A stretch of DNA of 64,000 bases from Papio anubis (lineage: Eukaryota > Chordata > Mammalia > Primates > Cercopithecidae), in the NCBI RefSeq assembly GCF_008728515.1, contig NC_044986.1, positions 64,531,159 through 64,595,158 of the forward strand. The letters are read 5' to 3'. Below, in pieces: positions 1 to 13,800 of this stretch. Under the pieces are notes generated by a model, which saw only the letters and a program-made list of their open reading frames with translations, made no database searches and was not told the DNA's origin. The translations under genes and the position numbers were made by a program. Within the stretch, counting starts at the first letter, position 1, and each line of letters starts with the position of its first letter.

Positions 1-101
1 GCATTGCTCACAAGTGCCTACTATGTGCCTCAATGCACAACTCCTTCAAGTAGGTATTCTCCCCACAGAGAAGGGGAAAGAGACTTAGAAAGGCCAAAGA
101 T

Positions 102-102
<1 letters not shown>

Positions 103-134
<32 letters not shown>
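103..134. repeat. (CA)n microsatellite
   Basis: About 16 CA units beginning in TCTCACACAC and ending before TATCTTGG. Bases 1-870 otherwise hold unique-looking PBLD intron with no exon I can find. Confidence 0.9.
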
Positions 135-136
<2 letters not shown>

Positions 137-871
137 CTTGGCCCAGGTCTGAGAAGGTCAGAGAAAAAGCTCTAAATCCCTACTGTCCACCATCTTTAGA
201 GATGGCCTCATGTCCACCTCTTAGAGCTATGAGGATTAAATAAAATCATATATGTGGAGTATCTGCAGCAGCAATTAGAACATTCCACATGGCAAGGACT
301 CAGGGCTAGCAGTTTGATTGGAAGTAGGGACCAGAGGGCTCGTCTTACGCTGCTCTGCTTGGCAAGCACAACACTTTCACTAGATTGTATGTGACAGATC
401 AATAACATAACCTGTTCTCAAGATACCCTGGTTCACTCTACCTGACTGCACATAATCTTGCTGAAATCCAGGAACATCATTTGTTTGTATGTTTGTTTGA
501 GGGTGGCTTGGGGCATTGAGGGGGATTATGAGGAGATAACCCCTTCCCACAACACCAAGCCATCCTTTGGCACCAGCCCTAGCTGCCAGGCCCAGCAGAT
601 GGTAATTACATGGTAGTTGTATGGTAGTCACTAGGTGGCTTCAGGTTCTCTAATCTTTGTTAGAGGCCAAGACACTCCAGTTCCCACATCCAGAATTCCT
701 TCTGCCTTGGGTGGTACTTGGGCTTTCTGCCTCTGTGACTATGGGCTGATCAACATCACTTCCTCAAGAAATGGGAACTCCTACAGCCAGATCCCATCTG
801 TTCTCCAGAGCCTTAGTCTCTAGAACCCTGCCCTTATCTCCATGGGTTCATATGTTGATTTGAAAGTTTAA

Positions 872-1164
872 GGGTGGGCACGGTAGCTCACGCCTATAAT
901 CCCAGCACTGTGGGAGGCCGAGGCGGGCGGATCACCTGAGCTCAGGAGTTCGAGACCAGCCTGACCAACATGGAGACACCCCATCTCTACTAAAAATACA
1001 AAATTAGCCAGGCATGGTGGTGCATGCCTGTAATCCCAGCTACTCGGGAGGCTGAGGCACGAGAACTGCTAGAACCCAGGAGGTGGAGGTTGTGGTGAGC
1101 CAAGATCACACCATTGCACTCCAACCTGGGCAACAAGAGCAAACTCCGTCTCAAAATAAAAAAA
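872..1164 (+). repeat. Alu (full, AluS-like)
   Basis: Starts GGGTGGGCACGGTAGCTCACGCC, has both monomers and ends in an A-rich tail. A possible AAAGTTTA target duplication is on both sides. Confidence 0.92.
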
Positions 1165-1803
1165 GTTTAATTCTCGGCTGGGAATCTTACTGCCAGTTTC
1201 TAGGGAAGAACACAAAATGGCAATACTTACAACCCTTTGTTATCCCATTTAATAAATGCTGACTGAGGATAAGTTAAGTTCTTTCTACCATGAACAAGGT
1301 CTACCATTATAAGGTTTTTTCCACTTTCTTACCAGTATGTTTAAAGCAGTTTGTTTTTAAATTTGTCTTGTCTCCAAAACTTTCATACCTGAACTAGCAT
1401 GGCCATGCTTGGGGTCCATTCCTCTCCTTCTAGCTAGAAAAGTACAGAAATTCAACATCCCTTAATTTCCCTAGAGGCTGGTCTCCTCCCAGAAACTTAC
1501 ATTTCCTTAAGACATCCCATTCTCTCTCTTCTTCACCACCTCCATTGGTTCTTTTGTGCCTTTCAGCCTGTCACATAACAGTGTCTCTTCCCTCCATCCT
1601 ACCATGGGGCCAGCACTGACAATCAGGAGCCAAGGAAAACTGGTCAACCTTCTCACCAAATAGACTGAATATTAAAATTCAAACCTGAAACACTGTAACA
1701 TTTATATTGGTAGAATGCCTATCTTTAGGGATCAAATGGTACCAAATCTTTGTGTGCAAACAACAACAAATAACTAGGCTCAGGTTTGATTCTTTTTACC
1801 AAC
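1165..1803. other. Unique PBLD intron
   Basis: No repeat, RNA gene or further PBLD exon recognised here. The next PBLD exon (TAIGN...) was searched for and is absent. Confidence 0.6.
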
Positions 1804-1833
1804 CTTTATCAAGTCCTCTACTTCATGGAAGTC
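1804..1833 (-). CDS. PBLD: PBLD fifth coding exon, a 30-base microexon (DFHEVEDLIK)
   Basis: Minus-strand acceptor CCATCTAG, then exactly ten codons DFHEVEDLIK, then donor GTTGGT at 1803. It matches the PBLD residues that follow exon 4. Thirty bases is very short for an internal exon. The next coding exon (beginning TAIGN in human) is not in the window. Confidence 0.92.
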
Positions 1834-4800
1834 CTAGATGGGTGGGAAAAAAACAAAATTATTATAAAATAGGAGAGCTGTCAGTTGTACACGGCTTAGG
1901 GCAATAACCACAAAGAGCTGACCTGGGAGTAGACTGGATAAAGAGGCAAGTCCAGGACGATGCCATCCTCTGCTTGTCTGGCCCTTAGTTCTCCACTCAG
2001 AGTGACAAACGTGAGTGTGCTATTCACGTTTTCTGGCCAAAATAGGAATCAAGAAATAGGAAATCAACTTTGTCATATATGTACATGTCCATTTCAAACA
2101 CCTTTGCATTGTCTTAGATTTTCTGGCAATGCCATCCTTTTCTATGATGGAGCGAGGTTTGCGTTGCTGGGGTCTAGAATGGAGAAAACTCTCACTAGAT
2201 TCTAACTTGAGAACCAAGAACAAAACTGATTGGATATGGCGTCATACTTCAAGTCTTCAGATCCCAGCTCTTTACTGCTTACTGTGCCCTTACTAACTTT
2301 GCCTCCTTTTTTTTTTTTCTTGAGACAGGGTCTCACTGTGTTGCCCAGGCTGGAGTACAGTGGCGCGATCTCAGCTCACTGTACCCTCTGCCTCCCATGT
2401 TCAAGTGATTCTCCCACCTCAGCCTCCCAAGAAGCTGGAATTACAGGTGTGCACCATCACACCCAGCTAATTTTTGTATTTTTAGTAGAGACGAGGTTTT
2501 ATCATGTTGGTCAGGCTGGTCTCAAACTCCTGACCACAAGTGATCCACCTGCCTCAGCCTCCCAAAGTGCTTAGATTATAGGCGTGAGCCACCACACCTG
2601 GCCAGCCTCCTTAAATCTCAGTTTCCTCATCTATAAAATGAGGTTAATACATTAAACCTACCTTTTATAATGTTTTCTCTTTCTTTGAGGAACTGTCTCA
2701 CTCTGTTGCCCAGGCTGGGGACTGGCTCACTGCAGCCTTAACCTCCTGAGCTCAAGCAATCCTCAGCCTCCCGAGTAGCTGGGACTACAGGCATGAGCCA
2801 TAATGCCTGGATAATTTTTAAATATTTTGTAAAGACAGGGTCTCACTATGTTGCCCAGGCTGGTCTCTAAGTTCTAGACTGAAGCGATCCTCCTGCCTTG
2901 GCTCCCAAAGTGTTGGGATTACAGGCGTGAACCACTGCACCTAGTCTAAAATGTTTCTAATACAGATTTTAAAATATCCTGCAGCAACAACCATAGAGTC
3001 ATAACCTCTTCTAGTCTAAGATATGCCAAGGGAATAACAAAACATTTAAGTTGTAAATATCAGTCTTATATGAAATAAATGTGGTTTATCCTAAATAAAC
3101 CAAACTTTTTACACAGCAATGTGATTTAAAGAATGCACCACAAATACTGCCACCCCGTTACTGATACAGCTTGGGCTACTTATCAGTATGTATAACATTT
3201 TTAGTGAAAACAAAGAATGGTGACCTAATTCTTTTCTCTCTCTTAATATTTCTGTAAAACTTAAATCACATGTCAAAGGTGAAGAACTCTGACTTATTAA
3301 CTTTCATTGAGCATAAAATTGACATTTGGAAACACAAAGCTTAATTTTTCTCATTATGATCGATGTAAGACATTACTATTTACAAAGCATTTTTTCATAT
3401 CTTATCTTATCTAACCTTAAGACTGCCCTATGGGGGGTTCCAGGGTGTTATTATTCCAAACCTCAGCATCAAACCAACCCATGTGGAGTCCAGTTTTCAA
3501 AAGACACTCAATCTTGCTTTGGGAGGTCAAGGCAGGTCGTTCACCTGAAGTCAGGAGTTTGAGACCAGCCTGGCCAACATGGTGAAACCCCATCTCTACT
3601 AAAAATACAAAAATTAGCCAAGCGTGGTGGCAGGCACCTGTAATCCCAGCTACTTGGGAGGCTGAGGCAGGAGAATCGCTTAAACACAGGAGGCAGAGGT
3701 TGCAGTGAGTCGAGATCTTGCCATTGCACTCCAGCCTGGGTTACAAGAGCAAAACTCCATCTCAAAAAAGACAAAAACAAAAAAACAAAAGACACTCAAT
3801 TTAATTTCAGTAAATCTTATTTTTCAAGACTCAATTCCTAAACATTTCAGAATGTCTGCTTGCCTTTGCACGTGTCCCCTATCCACAAATACCAAAATCA
3901 TCTTTTTGAAATGTATATTGAATTATATTATATGGCCTCTCAACTTTATCCCTGCCAATCATATAGACAGGTCCCAGGGGCTTTGTACTTGCTAGCCTCT
4001 GCCTGGGATGCTCCTCCTCTCACTCTAGCTCGTCCCACAGATGCTTCATCTTATCCTTTAGCCCAAAGTTCCCCTTCTCTAGTGGGTGCTGATCCAGATT
4101 CTATGTCTGACCCATGGCCTCAGGACTGGGACTCCATGAGGCAAGGAAGTACCATAGGGTACAAAATGTAAGGAGGCACCTGCTCTCAGCTGCAACCTGG
4201 GGCCTTGCTGGCTCTGCCTACACCCGGCCCTGACCCTGCTTGCCCAGAGTGCTGGTGGCCTATAGCTCTCAACTGAGTCACTCTCTTGGAGTTACCCTTG
4301 GCTGAGTAGAGCTACCTTGCCCAAAGTCATACATCTTTTCCAGGTTTTGGGGACTGGTCCATGGAGGACAAAAAGGCCTGAATCTCTGCCTCTACTTGGA
4401 ACTATACTACTTGAAAAAATGTCCAGCTTTAGAGCTCCCCATGGATTTGGCCTAGGCCTTTCTTTGTTGCTACTACTCTGCAGTTCAATTTCTCCCTCTA
4501 TTCAATCCTGCTTTCTTTTTTTTCTTTTCCTTGAGGCGGAGTCTTGCTCTGTCGCCCAGGCTGGAGTGCAATGGCACAATCTCGGCTCACTGCAACCGCC
4601 GCCTTCCAGATTCAAGCGATTCTCCTGCCTCAGCCTCCTGAGTAGCTGGGACTACAGGCATGCGCCACCACACTTGGCTAATTCTTGTATTTTTAGTAAA
4701 GACGGGGTTTTGCCCAACCCCCACAGTGACCTTCTGTCGTATTATCCTGTTTCTTTCCTTGTTTCCATTTCCGTTTGCTGTCTATGCTTGTTTCTGGCTG

Positions 4801-7800
4801 CTTCCATCTCCTGTTTTAGGGCATTTCCCAGGAATCTCTCCTCTGTCCCATCCCCACAAGGCCCTGATCTTTGTCCATTAAACTAAATGCAGCTAAGATA
4901 GAAACTGGCAGAATTAAGGTGCTCCAACTCCTCTTAAGGTGAATGCATATATACAGTGGGGGCCCAGGAATCTTTAAAATTCAGAGCAAAGAAGCTCTTA
5001 TTGGCTGGGTGTGGTGGCTCATGCCTGTAATCCCAGCACTTTGGGAGGCCAAGGTGGGTGGATCAATTGAGCTCAGGAATTTGAGACCAGTCTGGGCAAC
5101 ACAGCAAAACCCCGTCTCTACCAAAAATACAAAAATTAGCCAGGTGTGGTGGTGTGCACCTGTGGTCCCAGTTACTTTGGAGGTTGAAGTGGGAGGATGG
5201 CTTGAGCCCAGGAGTCAGAGGTTGCAGTGAACTGATATCCCAACTCTGCACTCCAGCCTGGGCAACCGAGCCAGGCCCCATCTCAAAAAAAAAAAAAAAA
5301 GTTTATTGAAGAATCTCTTACTGTGAAATGAATTTCAATGTGGGAGGGGAAATAATTGGAGTGAAACGTTCCTGTTGGTCCCCAATCTCATATCGTATGA
5401 GATGACAATTCTGCCCATGCAAGCTTCACAAAGACCAGAGATCTCCGGTTTAAAAAATAGCATTCTGACTGCAGCTTTCCAGTGATGGTGGGCACATACT
5501 CAGAAAGGTAAAAGTGCTATTGAAGGTCGCTAGTTTTGTTTCTGCATTACGAATAGCATGAAGTAAACTCTGCAAAGTCTTTATACCAGTCACTTTGGAC
5601 CATCAGAATAAGTCTGTGTGAGAACTTAAAAAAAAAAAAAAGCCATTTGCTAAGTGTTAGATTCATTAAAGAAAATCACATTACTTATTTTGTAAAACAG
5701 CACAGCTGCAGAAGCCAGGGTGGCGTGGCCACAGAGCGGAACCTCACTTGCCGGTGTAAACCATCTTAGTCCAAAGCAGGAACCTGAGGGTAGGAAAAGC
5801 CAAAGAGAGATGAGATCATTCCCATGCAAGCAGGTCACAGATTTCTCATTTTCTTCTTTCCTAAATATTTCTCTAGAATGATGAATAGCCAAAACATGTT
5901 GTAAAAGGAGGAATGATGGCTAGGCAAGCATCGTAGGGCTCCCCAGTGCTAGATCTGGAATGGAAACATTCAGGTTCACCAACACCCTCTACCCCAGAGG
6001 AACTGAAAACCAAATCAGAATCTCCTGCTCTATCTACTGTCTGCATGCAAATAATAAGGGGGCATTTTCCTTAAAGATCATCCCCCCACCTAAAAATAAT
6101 TTCTGGTGTCATTCAAGAATGATTGTAAAGTGGTGGCTCACACCTATAATCCCAGCACTTTGGGAGGCTGAGGTACAATTGCTTGAATCCAGGAAGTGGA
6201 GGTTGCAGTGAGCCAAGATCATGCCACTGCCCTCCAGCCTGGGCGACAGAGCAGTTCTTTAAAAAAAAAAAAAAAAAAAAAGCATATTTACTTTGTGCAA
6301 AGTTGTCTGTCGGGTGCAGTTTTCGGATAAAAGCAGTTTCAGAGAGGTTCATCTCCCTTGCAATTTTCTGATGCATGTCTTCTTCCAATTCCTTAATTAG
6401 AAACATAAGATCATTGAGGTTTCAGTAACACAGATCAGACTTCCTTTGGACAAAAACTACCATTAATTTAAAAGCAGTTTATTAATAATAAAAGTTATAT
6501 GCTTAAAAGGAAATAATTACCAAGGAATTCAAGACACTTTTATAAAGATTGGTTCTCAGAAACCCATGTTTGCAGTACCCTGTGAAGAAGAGTTATAAAT
6601 GTACAAGCTGGAATAGACTGTGAAAAACTGGCTGGCCTGGCCTGTCTTTTGTCACATTAAGATCTAGTCTAGCTGACAGAGTGTGCTCTCTTCTAAAAAC
6701 AAATGCCATGCAAGGAAGTACCCCAATCTCCCTTGCTTTGTTGGTGAAAAAGAGGTTCAGCACTCACTCTGGGCAGGCTGGACCGCTCCTCCCCTGTCTT
6801 TGCATGGTTTACTCCCTTTCGTGGGAAGGGCTTCAGGCCAGGGGTCACCTCCTCCAGTAAGCCTTCCCAGACCACTGTGTCTAAAGGTGTTGTCTCCTCA
6901 CTAGTGCTTAGATGTCCTGAAATTGCCTGGTATGCCCTTTACCGTCTGGCCTCCCCACCTCTGATTCTAAGTTCTGTTGGAGTACGGACTGTGCTGTCTT
7001 GCTTTGTCCGGACCTGGAACAATGCCTGGTATTCACCCCAGCACAGTAGGAGGTCAACAAACATTTGTTGAAAAACTAAGTACATTATTTCACTTAATCT
7101 CATTTTTAAAACCCTCAATGTAAATATTTTTATACCCTTACAAATGAAGAAATTAAACAGAGAGATCATATAATATCCTAAGACCACAATATACCTAATA
7201 AACACTACAGTGATTAAGAATGAGAGCTTAGTTAGGCGTGGTGGCTCACGCCTGTAATCCCAGCACTTTGGGAGGCTGAGGAGGGAGGATAGCTTGAGTC
7301 CAGGAGTTCAAGACCAGCCTAGGTAACATAGTAAGACCCTGTCTCTGTAAAAAAGATTAAAAAAAAAAAAAAAAAAAAAAGAGCAAGGGCTTTAGCTGGG
7401 CATGGTGGCTTATGCCTGTAATCCCAGCACTTTGGGAGGCCAAGGCAGGAAGATTGCTTGAGACTAGGAGTTCAAAACCACCCCCCAGTCTCTATAAAAA
7501 ATAAAAATAAAAAATTTAGCTGGGCATGGTGGTGCTTGCCAATGGTCCAGGCTACGTGGGAGGCTGAGGTGGGAGGATCACTTGAGCCCAGAAGTCAAGG
7601 CTGCAGTGAGCCATGATTGTGCCACTGCACTCCAGCCTGGGTGACAGAGCAAGATCCTGTCTCAAAAACAAAAAAGAAAAGAAAAAGAAAAAGAATGAGG
7701 GCTTTGCAAATGTGGACAATAGTAACAACTGGCCAGGCACATGCCTATAATCCCAGCACTTTGGGAGGCCAAGGAGAGTGGATCGCTTGAGCCTAGGAGT

Positions 7801-10800
7801 TGAAGACCAGCCTGCGCAACATCATGAGAACCTGACTCTAAAAAAATATTTTTTACATAGTAACAACTAGTGAATCTAGGGGAAGGGAATATGCATGTTC
7901 ACTGTACCATTCTTGAAACTTTTCTGTAGGTTTTTAATTTTTCAAAATAAAATGTTTTAAAAAATTATGTGGGTTTGAAAATAGAATTGAATTCTATCCT
8001 GGGTGAGCCTCTAGTAGCAGTGTAAAAGTGGGCAAGTCATTTAATCTTATGGCCTCAGTTTCCACACCTTTAAGATGGGAATAATAGCACTTAAGTCAAG
8101 GTTTATTGTGAAGATATATACATGCATACAAACACACACACACACACACATTCCTCAACTCAAGAAAAAAGTGGACCCGGCTGGGCGCGTTGGCTCACGC
8201 CTGTAATCCCAGCTCCTTAGGAGGCCAAGGCAGGTAGATCACGAGGTCAGGAGTTCAAGACCAGCCTGGCCAATATGGAGAAACCTCGTCTCTACTAAAA
8301 ATACAAAAAAATTGCCGAGAGTGGTAGCACGTGCCTGTAATCCCAGCTACTTGGGAGACTGAGGCAGGAGAGTTGCTTGAACCTGGGAGGCGGAGGTTGC
8401 AGTGAGCTGAGATCGCGCCACTGCACTCCAGCCTGGGTGACAAAGCGAGATTCCGTCTCAAAACAAAAACAAAAACAAAAAACAAAAGTTGACTTGAAAT
8501 ATGTTTTTGTTTTGAGAAGAAAAATCCATTTTTAACGAATAAAACGCTTACTAGTTAGATTTTGAATTTTAAAGAAGTTTCAAGACAACGCGTTTTTGTT
8601 TTGGTCAAATTTATTGCTCTTGATCTCCTGAAACTCTTTCTAACTGAAATCTACTAGTTAGATTTAGAATTTTAAAGAAGTTTCAAGACAAATGCATTTT
8701 TATTTTGGCCAGATTTATTGCTCTTGATCTCCTGAAACCCAGAAAAATTATAATTTTATATTAATAAATTCATAATTCACTTCTCTGAGTTATGCAAATT
8801 AAACAATCTTTGTCTTTGATTCAAAATCTTTTGAAACATGTTCCATATAATTGTATAGGGCATAAAACTGTGATTATTGTGAAAAATCAGTCATGATTTT
8901 AAAACTACCAGCTGATATAAAAATCCTAGCAGGGGCCAGGTGTGGTAGCTTATGCCTCTAATCCCAGCACTTTGGGGGGGCGAGGTGGGTGGATCACTTG
9001 AGATCAGGAGTTAGAGACCAGCCTGGCCAACACGGTAAAACCCCATCACTACTAAAAATACAAAAATTAGCCAGGCGTGGTGGTGCACGCCTGTAATCCC
9101 AGCTACTCAGGAGGCTGAGGCAGTAGTCGCTTGAACCCGGGAGGCAGAGAATGCAGTGAGCCGAGATCATGCCATTGCACTCCAGCCTGGGTAACAGAGC
9201 AAGACTCTGTCTGAAAAATCAATCAATCAATCAATCAATCAATGAAGGAAACATAATAAGCCCTCTTTTTTTTTTTTTTTTGAGACGGAGTCTCACTCTG
9301 TTGCCCCAGCTAGAGTACAGTGGCACTGTCTCAGCTCACTGCAACCTATGCTTCCTGGGTTCAAGTGATTCTCCCACCTTAGCCTCCTGAGTAGCTGGGA
9401 CTACAGGTGCAGACCACCATGCCCGGCTAATTTTTTGTATTTTAGTAGAGATGGGGTTTCGCCATGTTGCCCAGGCTGGTCTGGAACTCCTGAGCTCAGG
9501 CAATACGCCCATATAGGCCTCCCAAAGTGCTAGGATTACAGGTGTGCGCCTCTACGCCCCGGCTCACCCAGAGAGAGACTGAAAGAAACGGAGAGAGAGA
9601 GAGAGAGAAAGAGAAATAACTCATTCCAGTGCCCAACACATAGTAGGTACTTAATACATGTTAGCTTTTTATTTGAGTGGCTCAAAGTCATGCTTTAACC
9701 AGCCATACTACATGGCCTGCCCATCACAAAGACAAACGATTATTAACCCTTTAACATGCTACAGACAGGGAAAACCAATGTCTAGCAGAGAAAATGGACC
9801 CCCAAAAGGTTTCTAAGACAGAACAGCAATCAACCAATTAATGAGTGCTGTGTGGGCCAGGAGCACGGCACCACAACTAAGGGGATTTGTTAGAAATGCA
9901 GAGTCCAAGGCCCCCTGTCTTGGGCCTCTGACCTTCTGAGTCAGTATCTCCATTTTTACAAGCTCCCCAGGTGATCGTGTACACATTAAAGTTTGAGAAA
10001 CCCTCGTGTATAAGCCATGGATCTAGCATCTAGGTGGGGAGTCAAGACAGCCACAGACAGCAACTGTGAACAATACTAGAGAATATGTAATTGAGACACA
10101 TAGATTTTGACAATAAATACTCTAAAACTTTAAAGATAAGGCCTTGTGGTGAACCTAGAAAAGAGGGGAGATTTCGGTGATTTGGACAGAAAAGTGTGTG
10201 CAAAGAGCTTTGTATTAGGATAGCTTCTTAGGCAAGTTTCTTGATCTCACTTCTGTTCTCTCTTTTTTTTTTTTTGAGAGGAAATCTCGCTCTGTCACCC
10301 AGGCTGGAGCGCAGTGGTGCGATCCAGCTCACTGCAAGCTCCGCCTCCCGGGTTCAAGTGATTCTCCTGCCTCAGCATCCTGAGTAGCTGGGATTACAAG
10401 TGCGTGCCACCACACCCAGCTGATTTTTGTATTTTTATTAGAGATGGGATTTCACCATGTTGGCCAGGCTGGTCTCAAACTCCTGACCTCAGGTGACCCG
10501 CCCACGTCGGCCTCCCAAAGTGCTGAGATTACAGGCATGAGCCACCGCACCTGCCTGTTCTCTTGTTAAATCAGAGATTAAACTTTAACATAACGGACAC
10601 TCTAGAATTCTAGAAACAGGACGATGAAAATGTGGTGGGATGAGTACCTGTCCCACCTGTGGGCACCTATGGGCCTGGATAAGTGAGAAATCCCACCTAA
10701 GTAGAGGAGTAGAGGGGGCCGCTGGAAAGTCCCAGTCAACAAGACAACAATGTTAACAACTGAACTCAAGCACTTCCCATGGCCTGTTGAATGTTTTCTG

Positions 10801-13800
10801 TGGAAACTGGTCCAGATGCCCATGCACACGACACCTGATAGAAACTGGGAGGTATTTTAGCCCCTTAGTGCAGAGTCTGCAATCACAGGTCTCAGTGGTA
10901 ATCGAAAAGTGATCAAGAAAAGCCTTTGCTGGCCTTCCTGGACTTGCCTTCTTGCCTGCAGAAACCTAAAGTGCCTGCCAGTCCTTCCTCTATCTGATCT
11001 GGCCAAATTTCCCATCTTTGTCCTTACTTTCTTTGTCTATAGCTCCCTGTGACCTTTAGGATAAGTCTTTAAAAGTATTAAAACATCTACATTGTAGTGA
11101 AGCTCACCATCTATTGGTAATAGATTTCTTTGCAAATGGGCCCTTTCACACATTAGCTAGGATGCAAACTTCACTGCCCACCAGCTCTTTAATCCTCTCT
11201 ACCTTGGTATACTGCGTTTCTTGCAATTTGAATTTATATAACTGTAACTTCTATTTCAGGACAATGAAAAATGCACCTGCTATTTGCCTGAGGGACCACA
11301 GACACGTGGAAAGTTTAACAGTAGCGGCCCACAACATGTACCACTGGCAGCTGGACTTTCACTGAATTCCTACACTGCAACCAAAGGTCAAGACAATGGT
11401 GAATCATGGAAAGACTTCAACTTTGAAAGCCTTACAAACAAAAGAGAGAGGATGCGTTCGTTCAAAATATTGGCTTTTCTTTCCAACAATTTTTCCATTT
11501 TACACTAGAAGCTCCTTTTCAAACACTGCACAAAACAGTCGCAAACCAACAGTTATGAATTCCCTTGCTTTAATATCAATTTCCCTTTGGCCGTCTCATG
11601 TGAATCAAATTTCCAACAGCAAAAACAGAGTGATGTTTGCCTTTCTGAGTTCCAGTGCACTGCTTTGGGATACTGAGGCTCCGTCACCCTATGACCCACA
11701 AAGATGAATGATCAGAAAATCAGAGTAAAGGTTTAAAATACTCCCATCTTGTGGCAGTTTTGAAATATGGCAGCCTGAATATGACAGCCCTGACTTATCA
11801 GTCCTTATTGTTCATTTGTCCCTCTGCTGTAGACAAGATTCCAGTAAAGTCAACACACCTGGATGGAGAAAGTTCTAAAACCATCAAGGAAGTGGAAAAC
11901 TTGTAAACTAAAATCTACAAAACACTAAGCTGGGTGCAGTGGCTCTTGACCAAGCACTTTGGGAGGCTGAGGTAAGAGGATCCCCTGAGGCCAGAAGTTA
12001 GAGACCAGCCTGGGCAACAGAGCAAGACCCTGTCTCTACAAAAAATAAAAATTAGCTGAGTGTGGTGGTGCACACCTGTTGTCTCAGCTACTCAGGAGGC
12101 TGAGGCAGGAGGATAGCTTGAGCCCAGGAGTTCAAGGCTGCTGTGAGCTATAATCGTGCCACTGTACTCCAGTCTAGGGGAGAGAGCAAGGTCCTGTCTC
12201 TGAAAAAAAAAAAAAAAAAATACAATTAAAAAGAAAAGCACCACTGGTTATTGCCACCACAACCAGCAGCTAGTCATGGGTCCCTCTAGTTTTTTACCAG
12301 CTGTCATCATAATGTGTCTGTTTTCATTTTTACATTGCTTCTACACATTTTCCATGCTTCTACAAGGTCTCTATTGTCAAACGGATTGTCAGGCATCTGA
12401 GGACACCATCAATTTATTTATTTATTTATTTATTTATTTATGTATGTATGTATGTATGTATTTATGTTTGAGACAGAGTCTCACTCTGTCACCCAGGCTG
12501 GAGTGCAGTGGTGCTTTCTTAGCTCACTGCAACCTCCGCCTCCCAGGTTCAAGTAATTCTACTGCCTCAGCCTCTGGAGTAGCTGGGACTTCAGGCATAC
12601 ATCACCACACCTGGCTAATTTTTGGCTGGTCTTTAACCTTGGCTAATTTGACGGGGTTTCACCATGTTGGCCAGGGTGGTCTCAAACTCCTGACCTCAGG
12701 TGATCTGCTTGCCTCAGCCTCCCAAAGTGCTGGGATTACAGGTGTGAGCCACAGCACCCAGACAATTTTTATTAAATTTTTTTCAAATATTTGTTTTACG
12801 TTCCACTTAGACCTTAATCTGTTTTTGTTTTCACCTAATATATAGTGTTATATGTTTCTCATGTGAAAAATTTAAAAATTTAAAAATGTCAGCTGGGCAT
12901 GGTGACTCACACCTGTAATCCCAGCACTTTGGGAGGCTGAGGTGGGAAGATTGCTTATCTCAAAAAAATAAAAATAAAAAAAGTTGAAAAATGGACTTGT
13001 CTTGAAAACAAACAAAAAATCCTTTAGAATATTATAGAAGCTCTTGAACTTTACTACTCAGAAGTTTTTACTTTACTTTTAGTAGTCTTTTATCAAATGT
13101 TCAAAAAGCTCAAAGCACCATGACCTACCTAGTCTTTAGTCTATCCAGCAGGTTTTCCTGTGGTTAGTCTCATCCTGGTCAAATTTTGAATAATTTAAAA
13201 CAAAGCTACAAAAAAAAAAAAAAAAAAAAAATTCCTCTGAAGCCCTGCACTTAAAATCTGAAGTGTTTTTACCTCATAAAACCTAACATTATTCCATTCT
13301 CTGAGTCCTGGTACCTTTGTACCTGGTACCTTCAGGTCTTTTAGCCTCTGTGGTGACTACTGAATAACGATCAGTTTACATGGCCATTTTCCGCACTAGA
13401 CTCTGAGCACCTCAAGGGCGGGTGCACTTGTTAACCTTTGTACCTCTGGCTCCTAGCCCAGAGCCTGGCTGAATGAATTGTGGTCAATATTATAAGGTTT
13501 AGCGTTTATTTATCTCTGACATTTTCCTGTGGCCACCTGTATTCTCTCCACCATCTCAGGACAACGAACCCAAGGGCAGACACCACCATTTATACTTCTA
13601 TTATAATTTTTATTGATTATGAATTAGGAAAAGTGCTACCTTCACCTCCAGGAGGACAAGGTTCTCACATCCAAAGAGCGGAAAAGCATGACTAAGAGGC
13701 CTAGCAAACTAATCTTTAGATACCTATTCAGGTGTCCCTGACAGGCCATGAAATTATCCTGGTCTCACAGGCCCAAAAGCCTCAAAAGAAGTGAATTGGA

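Noticed and set aside
1..870. Possible sixth PBLD exon (TAIGNTLVQDICYSP region)
   Set aside because: I looked for its reverse complement from 1 to 1800 and found no match, so it must lie left of the window.
4317..4886. 189-codon frame with hydrophobic stretches
   Set aside because: The centre is an Alu (SVAQAGVQWHNLGSLQ) and the ends are intron. It has no splice support.
12276..12845. 189-codon plus-strand frame
   Set aside because: It is an Alu read through in one frame plus a TTTA repeat; [12 protein letters not shown] is the standard Alu-derived peptide.
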